DNA of 35,861 bases from Kiritimatiellia bacterium. Lineage in GTDB: Bacteria; Verrucomicrobiota; Kiritimatiellia; SLAD01. The notes below the pieces were generated by a model. It saw only the letters and a list, made by a program, of their open reading frames with translations, ran no database searches and had not been told where the DNA came from. The stretch is taken from contig SLGY01000200.1 in the NCBI GenBank assembly GCA_007136425.1, forward strand, positions 1 to 35,861, written 5' to 3'. Shown here piece after piece: positions 28,383 to 35,861 of the stretch (the stretch's first letter is position 1; each line of letters starts with the position of its first letter). A program made the position numbers and the translations under genes.

Positions 28383-29549
28383 TTACTCCTCCACGCGCTC
28401 GATCCGGAAGATGCCGCCGTCGCGCGCGTCCGTCGTGAACCAGATGTTTCCGTCCGGCCCCTGCGCCACCTCGCGAATCCGGCCCAGTTCATCACGCAAG
28501 AGCGCCTCCTGATGAACGACCTCTTCCCCGTCCAGCACAACCCGCCGAATATGTTGTTGCACCAGCGCACCGATAAACAGGTTCCCCTCCCATTCGGGGA
28601 ACTGGCCGTCCCGATGTTGCGCCATGCCGCACGGCGCAATCGAGGGCGTCCAATGTACCACCGGATCCACGATATCATCCCGTTCATCGGGGAATACACC
28701 GATCCGGCCGCCACGATACTCTTCCCCGTACGTTGCCAGCGGCCAGCCATAGTTCAGGCCGGGCCGAATCACATGCAACGCGTCGCCCCCACGCGGCCCG
28801 TGTTCGTGTGTCCACAGGAGGCCCGTGGTCGAATCGAAAATCATGCCCTGCTGATTACGATGCCCATACGAATAGATCTCCGGATGAGCGCCGGGCTCAT
28901 CGACAAACGGATTATCTTCAGGCACACGCCCGTCGTCATAAAGCCGGACGACCTTGCCGTGGTGTGTGTCCAGCTGCTGGACCCGATCTCTTTGACCGCG
29001 GTCACCGAGCGTCACATAAAGGTAACCCTCATCATCAAATGCAAATCGGCTGCCGAAATGCGCGCCGCTCCGCGGCGTCGCCGATTCCATCTCGAAGATG
29101 ACTTCCACATCGTGCAACGCCTCACCTTCAAGTCGCGCACGCGCCACGCGCATACCGATCCCGCCGTCATAGTCGGCGGCATAACTGAAATAGATCCATC
29201 CATTGTCAGAGAAATCCGGGTGCTGCATCACATCCAGCAAGCCGCCCTGGCCGAAGGACAGGACGGTCGGCACGCCGCCGACCGAAATCATGCGGTCGCC
29301 CTCAAGCACCCACATTCGACCGGGGCGCTCCGTCACGAGGATGCGTCCGTCCGGCAAGAATTCCAACGCCCACGGATGTGCCAAGCCGCTAACGACTTCT
29401 ACCACGCGAAACACGACTTCTTCGGATTCAACGCGGTCAATGACCACACGTTCGTCCACAACCGGCCCGGCAGCCGCGACGCAACCGGCAAAAAGCAAGA
29501 TAATGACCATTGGCAACTTCTTCACGGGGGTACACTCGCCTCGACGCAT
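28383..29549 (-). CDS. PQQ-dependent sugar dehydrogenase (glucose/sorbosone dehydrogenase family), exported
   Basis: VEVVSGLAHPWALEFLPDGRILVTERPGRMWVLEGD...GQGGLLDVMQHPDFSDNGWIYFSYA...YVTLGDRGQRDRVQQLDTHHGKVVRLYDDGRVPEDNPFV...YSYGHRNQQGMIFD...WTHEHGPRGGDALHVIRPGLNYGWP. Start set at 29549. Confidence 0.94.
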   Translation of the reverse strand: MRRGECTPVKKLPMVIILLFAGCVAAAGPVVDERVVIDRVESEEVVFRVVEVVSGLAHPWALEFLPDGRILVTERPGRMWVLEGDRMISVGGVPTVLSFGQGGLLDVMQHPDFSDNGWIYFSYAADYDGGIGMRVARARLEGEALHDVEVIFEMESATPRSGAHFGSRFAFDDEGYLYVTLGDRGQRDRVQQLDTHHGKVVRLYDDGRVPEDNPFVDEPGAHPEIYSYGHRNQQGMIFDSTTGLLWTHEHGPRGGDALHVIRPGLNYGWPLATYGEEYRGGRIGVFPDERDDIVDPVVHWTPSIAPCGMAQHRDGQFPEWEGNLFIGALVQQHIRRVVLDGEEVVHQEALLRDELGRIREVAQGPDGNIWFTTDARDGGIFRIERVEE

Positions 29550-29591
29550 CCGTTCGTCAACCCCATACCCCCCCGCAGTCCCGCCCCCGTC

Positions 29592-29623
29592 GCTATCCCA
29601 CACTTTGCAAAGTGTGGGATAGC
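29592..29623. repeat. Perfect 32-bp palindrome
   Basis: GCTATCCCACACTTTGCAAAGTGTGGGATAGC. Confidence 0.95.
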
Positions 29624-29720
29624 CATAGAGTCGAGGCAAGCGGCGGACGTGACCGAAAAGCCTATGAAAAATAGGAGCGATTGGGGTTGACGCACCAACT
29701 GAGCAGCTTAAACTGGCGTA

Positions 29721-30476
29721 ATGAATCGCCTGACCCTTATATCAGGGATGCTTTTGGTTGTGGCACTGTGGGCCGGACCGGCGCATGGCACGCTCAGTTA
29801 CGGGCTCGTGGTTGACGACGAGGATATCGCCTTCCATACGGAGGTCGTCGATATCGGGGGCGATTTCTACTATGAATCGTTTCACGTCTTCGCCGGCACG
29901 GGGATAGTTGCATTCGATCCCCCCGAGTTCATCTCCGGGGCCGAGCTGCCCCCGGTCACGGCGGACCTCGACGATTTTTTTGAGATCGAGTTCACCTTGA
30001 GTGCCCCTCCCGGCGAGTATTTTGAGATCAATACACCGGCTACGGCAGAGGACGTGATTTTCGAAGTCGACATGTGGTACGGGGACGGGAGCATCACGCT
30101 CCTGCAGGATGAAGATAAAGACATCCTCCTCGACGGCGCTCCGTACGAAGACTTCTCATTCGGGCCTAGCGGCGTGGATCCCGGCGGAGAGGACTGGTTC
30201 TTCAACGGCGAAGCCGAATTGCTTGGCGGCCAACAACTGACATTCGAAACGCTGACCCTGACCCTCGATTACAGCTCCTTGAATATGACCAATACCGACA
30301 CCGTTACCATCGAACCACGCGACAGCGCCAGCATCTCAATCTCCAGCCTGCACCCGGTTGCGGAAGGCGAACCGGACCCCTTCGTCCAGGTCGTTCCCGA
30401 ACCCGGCACACTCGCCCTCCTCGCGCTGGCCGGCGCGCTCCTCCTCGGCATACGCGCCCACGCTCCACGCAGGTAA
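29721..30476 (+). CDS. PEP-CTERM sorting-domain protein
   Basis: Signal peptide MNRLTLISGMLLVVALWAGPAHG; C-terminus VVPEPGTLALLALAGALLLGIRAHAPRR. Confidence 0.92.
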   Translation: MNRLTLISGMLLVVALWAGPAHGTLSYGLVVDDEDIAFHTEVVDIGGDFYYESFHVFAGTGIVAFDPPEFISGAELPPVTADLDDFFEIEFTLSAPPGEYFEINTPATAEDVIFEVDMWYGDGSITLLQDEDKDILLDGAPYEDFSFGPSGVDPGGEDWFFNGEAELLGGQQLTFETLTLTLDYSSLNMTNTDTVTIEPRDSASISISSLHPVAEGEPDPFVQVVPEPGTLALLALAGALLLGIRAHAPRR

Positions 30477-30518
30477 GGATTGCTCCCGGCCGCCCGGACC
30501 GCGTATAAGACGCGTGCC

Positions 30519-31112
30519 ATGAATTCTCCATCCATCCAGATGGTGCAGGGGCCCGATGTCCTGCCTTTCGTCGATGATCTCGCCCGCCTGCGTATCGAGG
30601 TTTTCCGCGAGTTCCCCTACCTCTACGACGGAGATATGGACTACGAGCAAAGGTATCTGCGAAATTACTGCCGGTCCCCTGAAAGCATCTTTGTCATCGC
30701 GCGCGCGGATGATCAGGTCATCGGTGTTGCCACCGGCGTCCCATTGCGGGACGAAACGGACGAATTCAAGCAACCGTTCATCACATCAGGACTTGATCCC
30801 GAAACGATCTTCTATTTCGGGGAGTCCGTGTTGCAGCGCCATTATCGTGGACAAGGCTTGGGCGTCCGCTTCATCGAAGCACGGGAAAACTATGCCCGAT
30901 CGCTCAGCCGTTTTACGCATACCGCGTTCTGTGCCGTGGACCGGCCCGCCGATCATCAGCGGCGTCCGCCGGACTTCGTCCCGCTCGACGCCTTCTGGCG
31001 CAAACGCGGTTACGAGAAACAACCGCATCTGCGCACAACCTTCGCCTGGCGCGATCTGGATGAGAAAACGGAATCGCCGAAACCGATGACGTTCTGGCTC
31101 AAGCGACTGTAG
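30519..31112 (+). CDS. GNAT-family acetyltransferase
   Basis: DLARLRIEVFREFPYLYDGDMDYEQRYLRNYCRSPESIFVIARADDQVIGVATGVPL...RGQGLGVRFIEARENYAR. Confidence 0.82.
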   Translation: MNSPSIQMVQGPDVLPFVDDLARLRIEVFREFPYLYDGDMDYEQRYLRNYCRSPESIFVIARADDQVIGVATGVPLRDETDEFKQPFITSGLDPETIFYFGESVLQRHYRGQGLGVRFIEARENYARSLSRFTHTAFCAVDRPADHQRRPPDFVPLDAFWRKRGYEKQPHLRTTFAWRDLDEKTESPKPMTFWLKRL

Positions 31113-31133
31113 GGAAGGATCGCTGATTCACCA

Positions 31134-31169
31134 CCTTCGGCCACCGCGTTACCGCGGCAGCTACAGTTA
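31134..31169. repeat. 36-bp hairpin repeat, copy 1
   Basis: CCTTCGGCCACCGCGTTACCGCGGCAGCTACAGTTA, identical to 33505-33540. Confidence 0.95.
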
Positions 31170-31179
31170 ATCGAACTTT

Positions 31180-31218
31180 GAACGTTCAATGTTGAGCGTT
31201 GGATGTTGGACGTTCAGT
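31180..31218. repeat. Degenerate heptamer (TTSRRYG) repeat, copy 1
   Basis: GAACGTTCAATGTTGAGCGTTGGATGTTGGACGTTCAGT; one mismatch over the shared 38 bp with 35024-35061. Confidence 0.85.
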
Positions 31219-31440
31219 CTTCCTGTCCCCGTTAGGGGTCGCGCCTTGTGCGTTGAAGGAGTCCGGATGCGTACCGGCTTTGATTCGTGAACGGCTGATG
31301 CGATCGTGACAGGGGCGGGGCCGGCATCTTTCCAGTCGAAAACATTTCAGAAGCGCTGCCTCCAGAGCTTGACGGCCACCCACGGATGTTGGCACCCTCG
31401 TACCATGAAAAGAACACGATCAACCATCTTGGAGGAACAA

Positions 31441-32724
31441 ATGCGATCCCTCACCGATAAACGCCCCGGAAGTAATTTCTTATCAGGTCTTTTATTCCGC
31501 CCTGTCCTGGCACTGGCGCTGCTGCTGACCATCGGTTGCGGTGACCGGCGCGAGCCGGACGATGCCTATCAGGCGCCCGCGCCGGAGGTCGAGGAGGAGC
31601 CGCCGGTTGCCGATCCGCAGCCGGAGACCATGCCAGAGCTGCCGGGCGAAGGGGAAGGGCTCTACGTCGGCGCCGTGTATAACGATCAGGAAATGGAATT
31701 ACGTCTCCGTTTTCCCACCGACCAGCCGATCTGGTATCACCAGTATCTGGTTTATCGGGACGGCGAATGGGTACGGTACGGCTCGGGCAGCGACGGGCCG
31801 GACGAGCACGGACTGTACGAAGATCGCATCTCGGTGATGTGGGACGATGGTTCGGTGGCCGGATTCGATCAACTGGGCGGCTTCGCGACCGTGCACCAAG
31901 GCATGCGCAGTACGCGCAGTGCCGTCGACGCGGACGCGGTGCGCGAACACCCGTATCTGGGGGAAGAACTGGGTCGCAGCGATGTGCGCAAATTCATTGC
32001 CGAATCACGCGATGATGCGGACCCGAACGAGCTGTGGCGCGCGGTTCGACCCGAGGAGGAGCTACAGGCGTTGCGCGAGGCCGGCACCTTCCTCGATCTA
32101 TGGCAATGGCGCGCGCACCGTTCCCATCCGGTCGGATACGCCGACAACGGCTATGTGCTCGACTACCGGCACAGCGCCGCCGGACGTTCGATGTATACCG
32201 ATAACGTGAATGCGGAAACCGGCGAGCCGCAATGGATGTATGACGTCGAGCAGGTCGGCCTGCACGCGTTGCGCTTTGATCAGTTGGTAGCGCGGGCGTA
32301 TGACCAGGATGATCCCTATTTCCTGAGCGAAACGATTGCTGTGCCCTTTGATCCTGATCATCCGTGGGAAGAGGGCGATGCGATACCGCACCGGCTCTTA
32401 CGGGAACCGGACGGCAGTCGCGGCGCGATCCGGGCACGGGGCGGCTATCAGGATGGCGCCTGGCAGATTGCGCTGACGCGCTCGCTGACCGCGCCGGACC
32501 CATTGGACAGCAAGCACTTTGTCGACGGAGAGCAATATCACGTCGCCTTTGCAGTGCATACCGGCGGGACCGGGGCCAAACATCATCTGGTCACCATGCC
32601 GGTAACGTTCGGTTTCGGCGTCGAGGCGGATATTACGGCGCAACGCGTCGAGGGGCCGCTGGACGAGGCGGAAGCGGAATGGCACAGCCTGCCCCTGTTC
32701 CATCCCGGCGACCCGACGCACTAA
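31441..32724 (+). CDS. Lipoprotein with ethylbenzene-dehydrogenase-type heme-binding domain
   Basis: Lipobox LLTIGCGDRR; YVGAVYNDQEMELRLRFPTDQPIWYHQYLVY...FLDLWQWRAHRSHPVGYADNGYVLDYRHSAAGRSMY...WQIALTRSL; TTGGAGGAACAA upstream of ATG. Confidence 0.7.
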   Translation: MRSLTDKRPGSNFLSGLLFRPVLALALLLTIGCGDRREPDDAYQAPAPEVEEEPPVADPQPETMPELPGEGEGLYVGAVYNDQEMELRLRFPTDQPIWYHQYLVYRDGEWVRYGSGSDGPDEHGLYEDRISVMWDDGSVAGFDQLGGFATVHQGMRSTRSAVDADAVREHPYLGEELGRSDVRKFIAESRDDADPNELWRAVRPEEELQALREAGTFLDLWQWRAHRSHPVGYADNGYVLDYRHSAAGRSMYTDNVNAETGEPQWMYDVEQVGLHALRFDQLVARAYDQDDPYFLSETIAVPFDPDHPWEEGDAIPHRLLREPDGSRGAIRARGGYQDGAWQIALTRSLTAPDPLDSKHFVDGEQYHVAFAVHTGGTGAKHHLVTMPVTFGFGVEADITAQRVEGPLDEAEAEWHSLPLFHPGDPTH

Positions 32725-32762
32725 GGGGCTCAACAAGACGATGGGATTCGTTTGTTCGCCAC

Positions 32763-33026
32763 CTACTCGTAATGTGTCCACATCCGGATCACTTTCACCG
32801 TCTTGATCTCCGGGATTACTTGGTACACCAATCGATGCTGTATGTTGATCCGCCGGGAACAGGCTCCTGACAAGTCCCCAACAAGCTTCTCATACGGAGG
32901 TGGATTCTGGTACGGATCCCTTTCCAACACGTTAAGCAGGTTCTGCGCCGCAGGCTTCAAACCCGAGCGTACGAGCTTCTTGGCATCGCGCTTTGCCTGC
33001 TTTGTGTAGACAAGCGTCCAGCTCAC
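32763..33026 (-). CDS. Txe/YoeB-family toxin
   Basis: WTLVYTKQAKRDAKKLVRSGLKPAAQNLLNVLERDPYQNPPPYEKLVGDLSGACSRRINIQHRLVYQVIPEIKTVKVIRMWTHYE. GTG start overlaps the antitoxin stop (TTG at 33029 also possible). Confidence 0.95.
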   Translation of the reverse strand: MSWTLVYTKQAKRDAKKLVRSGLKPAAQNLLNVLERDPYQNPPPYEKLVGDLSGACSRRINIQHRLVYQVIPEIKTVKVIRMWTHYE

Positions 33027-33265
33027 CAATCAAGGTCCTCGTCACACTTCTCTACGGGCGTGTCGAGTCCTTTTCGGATGGAGTCACGCATTCCCGGAAT
33101 CCCTGTAAGATACAGGGTTTCCTGGATGGACCTCCAGTCATCCTCTGCTATCAGAACAGCCGTATTTCGCTTTCCTGCTATTTGCACCGGCGCATGCGAT
33201 TCCGCGACGTCATCCAATAGAGTGTAGAGCTGTTTTCTGGCTTGTGTGGCAGTTATCGTCGTCAT
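33023..33265 (-). CDS. YefM/Phd-family antitoxin
   Basis: MTTITATQARKQLYTLLDDVAESHAPVQIAGKRNTAVLIAEDDWRSIQETLYLTGIPGMRDSIRKGLDTPVEKCDEDLDW; AAAGGG upstream of ATG. Confidence 0.94.
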   Translation of the reverse strand: MTTITATQARKQLYTLLDDVAESHAPVQIAGKRNTAVLIAEDDWRSIQETLYLTGIPGMRDSIRKGLDTPVEKCDEDLDW

Positions 33266-33275
33266 AGCAACCCTT

Positions 33276-33298
33276 TCGTACGACATATCGTACGACAT
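33276..33298. promoter_or_regulatory. Candidate antitoxin autoregulatory operator
   Basis: Two copies of TCGTACGACAT at 33276-33286 and 33288-33298, each containing the palindrome TCGTACGA, centres 12 bp apart. Confidence 0.5.
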
Positions 33299-33344
33299 GC
33301 CACACCGGTGTCAAATTCTTAATGAATCGCCGGCAGGTCTACAG

Positions 33345-33510
33345 GTCCTGCTGCTCTTCCCACTCGCGTGCTTTCTGCGAAAGATACGTTTCGCGATCAA
33401 GTTCGCGCAACTGTTCGGCATAGCGGTCGGTTAGTTCGAACCAACGTTTTCACCTGGAATCGGCGACCGCCGCGAACGGTTGATCAATCCTCGCCGCCAC
33501 TTCGCCTTCG
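33345..33510 (-). pseudogene. Coding remnant of an unidentified protein C-terminus
   Basis: One minus frame reads VAEGEVAARIDQPFAAVADSR*KRWFELTDRYAEQLRELDRETYLSQKAREWEEQQDL*, protein-like with one internal stop. Confidence 0.45.
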
Positions 33511-34261
33511 GCCACCGCGTTACCGCGGCAGCTACAGTTAGACGTGTACAAAAAGGGTCGTCCTCAGTAGATGTGCCAAGCGGTCTAGCGTTGCAATAAT
33601 GCGGAATATCCGAAAGCCTTAATACTGCGGTCGGTATGTGATCTTGGCCATAGACGTTGGATAGAAGAGCCCGGCTTCGGACGTCTTTCCAGCATTCCGC
33701 TTCAATTCCGGCAAAGAAAACGTATTCAGGTTTAATCACAAACTCGTAAAGAATGCCAAGCAGAACATCAAAGTAGTAGTCGAGAGGCTTGCCAGCAAGT
33801 TCAGCGGTCTGAGAGGGAATAGCTTTGCTGCCACGATGCATAAGGGCGATTAGTGGCCCCGGCATAGCCTCCGATAGGGTTTTCTCTCTCCAGAGAATGC
33901 TCTCCATCAGGAACTCAACACGCTCCGGAACAACGCCATCATAGGACGATATTACCTTGGCAAGCCAGTCCATTGCCGCATTACAGTCATCCTCGTGACG
34001 CAGTTCACTGGATAGACCACTGTGCAATGCAGTATGATCATAAAAGCATACAGTAACCTTGAATCCATGCCGCGTCAGTAGCGCGATTCTTTGTAGTAGA
34101 GAATAGTGAACAGCATTCAATACCGGATACGGACGTAGATTGATCAAGACGCCGGGTTCCTGCTTGCCCAGCAGTGCAACGGGCGAGATACCAGAGGGAA
34201 GAATGCATTTGACAGCGAGAAGGGCTTCGATCGACTCCAATGTCTGTAGATGGTTACTCAT
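33431..34261 (-). CDS. Hypothetical protein, possibly a HUP/class I aaRS-like nucleotide-binding fold
   Basis: GVLINLRPYPVLNAVHYSLLQRIALLTRHGFKVTVCFYDHTAL resembles the N-terminal Rossmann half of TyrRS-type proteins; start ATG at 34261 chosen to avoid overlap with the upstream ORF. Confidence 0.55.
   Translation of the reverse strand: MSNHLQTLESIEALLAVKCILPSGISPVALLGKQEPGVLINLRPYPVLNAVHYSLLQRIALLTRHGFKVTVCFYDHTALHSGLSSELRHEDDCNAAMDWLAKVISSYDGVVPERVEFLMESILWREKTLSEAMPGPLIALMHRGSKAIPSQTAELAGKPLDYYFDVLLGILYEFVIKPEYVFFAGIEAECWKDVRSRALLSNVYGQDHIPTAVLRLSDIPHYCNARPLGTSTEDDPFCTRLTVAAAVTRWPKAKWRRGLINRSRRSPIPGENVGSN
33505..33540. repeat. 36-bp hairpin repeat, copy 2
   Basis: Identical to 31134-31169; overlaps the 3' end of the ORF ending at 33431. 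Confidence 0.95.
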
Positions 34262-34268
34262 ATTATTG

Positions 34269-34550
34269 TCACTGTTGTAGGCCAAGGGCACCATGCCGAG
34301 ATCGGTGAATGGATGAGGCTTTCCGGGAAGCTGCAATAACCTCGCTCGGCTTACTTGCAGTAGTCGAGATGGTCGATTCGCGAATCCTTGGTTTGAGGCG
34401 GAGACCCAGAATTGAGCCCAATAGCAGACCCGCGCAGGCCAGAACACCTGCCGCGGCCTCGTATGAAGGTTCATGCCCAAAGTGCATTGAAGCGAGCATC
34501 AGCGCGACTGTTGCCCCCACGCGTGTAGATACTGCGACTAGTGTTTTCAT
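34269..34550 (-). CDS. Small putative membrane protein
   Basis: MKTLVAVSTRVGATVALMLASMHFGHEPSYEAAAGVLACAGLLLGSILGLRLKPRI; two hydrophobic segments; stops 8 bp before the next ORF start. Confidence 0.5.
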   Translation of the reverse strand: MKTLVAVSTRVGATVALMLASMHFGHEPSYEAAAGVLACAGLLLGSILGLRLKPRIRESTISTTASKPSEVIAASRKASSIHRSRHGALGLQQ

Positions 34551-34865
34551 AGTATTCTTGCCCCAACAAGTTATTGACTACTTTTCTTCCTATCCTTACG
34601 CCATCCTCAGCGGGCTTCGTAACCTGTTGAGCTTCACAGGATAGGATAGCGGGCTTTTCGCGGATCGCGCAAGCGCGAATCCTGTCGCCTATCTACGGGA
34701 TATCGACATTGTTTTGCGTAACCGATTGCTATTACGCGCAATATGCAGCGCGCTATCATTCGGAGCGTGAAAGGAAGTTTTTCGAGACGAATATGGGGAC
34801 TGGGAGCCTTTCAAGAAAACTGTGGCCGTCCGGTTTGCCCGAATGGTTCTTCCGGGCACAGTCCC

Positions 34866-34986
34866 GCACCCTGAAGGGATGCAACAAGCTTCTTGTGGCT
34901 CCCTTTCAGGGAGCATGGTTCTTGCACTGCGCATTTTCTTCCCCGGGTTTCACCCAGGGCTTATGAATAGCTCCCCTTCGGGGAGC
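34866..34986 (+). repeat. Four-hairpin dispersed element, copy B
   Basis: GCACCCTGAAGGGATGC, GCTCCCTTTCAGGGAGC, CCCCGGGTTTCACCCAGGG, GCTCCCCTTCGGGGAGC; aligns with 3804-3925. Confidence 0.9.
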
Positions 34987-35023
34987 AACGGAATTTCCTT
35001 AAATGCTCCAACATCGAACATTC

Positions 35024-35061
35024 AACGTTCAATGTTGAGCGTTCGATGTTGGACGTTCAGT
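35024..35061. repeat. Degenerate heptamer (TTSRRYG) repeat, copy 2
   Basis: AACGTTCAATGTTGAGCGTTCGATGTTGGACGTTCAGT; heptamers TTCAACG TTCAATG TTGAGCG TTCGATG TTGGACG TTCAGTG. Confidence 0.85.
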
Positions 35062-35172
35062 GTTGCCGTTCAGATGTTCCTATCCCTATTTTCCCCGATG
35101 CAGCGAGATCAACTTGAAGTCGTCCGGCAAAGGCGGTAGAGGTCACAATCCCCCTCCAGGTTCACCCGAAGG

Positions 35173-35861
35173 CTATTCTTGACCGGCTTGTATGCGAAAG
35201 AAGAAGCGGTCCTCCCCGATCGATATCTGCCGTGTTATGACTTCGAGCGGTTCCCAGTCGTGCAGGTCGAATGACTCCTCAATAGTGAACCCAATCTCAA
35301 CACTGTCCGCAGCGCCGACATTCAGCATGAGTCCGCCCATGCGTAGGTCATGGATGGAGTCCTCGGTGTACAGTTCAAAGCGGGACGAATCGGAGTGGAC
35401 GACATTCAGTACCCCGGAATAATCCGACAGCGGGTCCAGACCCGCAGCCACGGCTTCGCCGTCCATGATTCCGTCGCCCGAGGTATCGGGATTGTTGGGA
35501 TCCGTTCCGTAGATGACGATTTCCTCGTAGTTGGTCAGGCCGTCGCCGTCATCATCGGCCATGTCCGGCCCAAAGCTGGCGGTCACCGTAAGCTGGGTAT
35601 TCATGGTCAGGGTCAATTCCGGATCGATCGATTCCACGCCCCCGGTCCATCCCTCGAAGACGTAACCGGGAGAAGAGGTTGCCGTGACGGTGACTTCCGC
35701 GCCCTCGAGATAACGCTGAATTCCGGCGGGTGACGTGGTCCCACCGGTGGTGGCCTGGATGTCCAGCTCAACATGCGGGGGCGACGCGGAGACCGCGTAG
35801 GCGCTGAATTCGGTTACCATGAAACTGGCATGCTCCTCGTCCACTACCAGGGTGTCCGGTT
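35173..35861 (-). CDS. C-terminal part of a large secreted protein with InlB B-repeat-like and TSP3/EF-hand-type segments (5' end outside window)
   Basis: [88 protein letters not shown]; frame open to the window edge. Confidence 0.8.
   Translation of the reverse strand, partial: PDTLVVDEEHASFMVTEFSAYAVSASPPHVELDIQATTGGTTSPAGIQRYLEGAEVTVTATSSPGYVFEGWTGGVESIDPELTLTMNTQLTVTASFGPDMADDDGDGLTNYEEIVIYGTDPNNPDTSGDGIMDGEAVAAGLDPLSDYSGVLNVVHSDSSRFELYTEDSIHDLRMGGLMLNVGAADSVEIGFTIEESFDLHDWEPLEVITRQISIGEDRFFFRIQAGQE

Noticed and set aside
28119-29690. 523-aa plus-strand ORF
   Set aside because: Antisense to the sugar dehydrogenase gene; composition not protein-like.
31232-31423. Minus-strand ORF with GWPSSSGGSASEMFSTGKMPAPPL
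   Set aside because: Looks like translated intergenic repeat material; only one copy in this window, so not reported as a repeat or gene.
34709-35139. Short plus-strand ORFs over the second hairpin cluster
   Set aside because: They translate the dispersed hairpin and heptamer repeats; no start-site or domain support.
1-35861. tRNA or rRNA genes
   Set aside because: No convincing T-loop/acceptor combination or rRNA-like sequence was recognised by eye; a tRNAscan-SE run would settle this.

Overview
The window is about 36 kb of GC-rich bacterial DNA, mostly minus-strand genes. It looks like a PVC-superphylum genome (Kiritimatiellota/Verrucomicrobiota-like; this is inferred from gene content). 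Supported content includes: a large secreted right-handed beta-helix protein with an internal near-identical duplication; an STT3-like membrane protein / coaE / rho / VWA cluster; a stand-alone 5'-3' exonuclease; and a four-gene pilus operon resembling the Akkermansia Amuc_1098-1101 locus (secretin, EF-hand-type protein, Amuc_1100-like protein, PilM-PilN fusion). Also present are a ThuA-like protein, a tRNA-dihydrouridine synthase, a beta-barrel protein, a GDPD, an iron-containing alcohol dehydrogenase, an orphan 'mobile mystery protein A'-like regulator, an ABM monooxygenase, a multi-domain secreted GH13 enzyme, a PQQ-type sugar dehydrogenase, a PEP-CTERM protein, a GNAT, an ethylbenzene-dehydrogenase-heme-domain-like lipoprotein and a YefM/YoeB-type toxin-antitoxin pair. 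The most unusual signal is in the intergenic DNA. It holds many different palindromic or hairpin repeat families: a 31-bp-phased array of TTCCAA-N3-TTGGAA, a 122-bp four-hairpin element present twice, a GGAC-NNN-loop-NNN-GTCC family with complementary stem changes in three copies, a perfect 32-bp palindrome, a 36-bp hairpin repeat present twice, and a degenerate heptamer repeat present twice. At least one copy appears inserted in frame inside a conserved enzyme gene, and another seems to supply the C-terminus of an ORF. All family assignments are from reading translations by eye; no database search was run.
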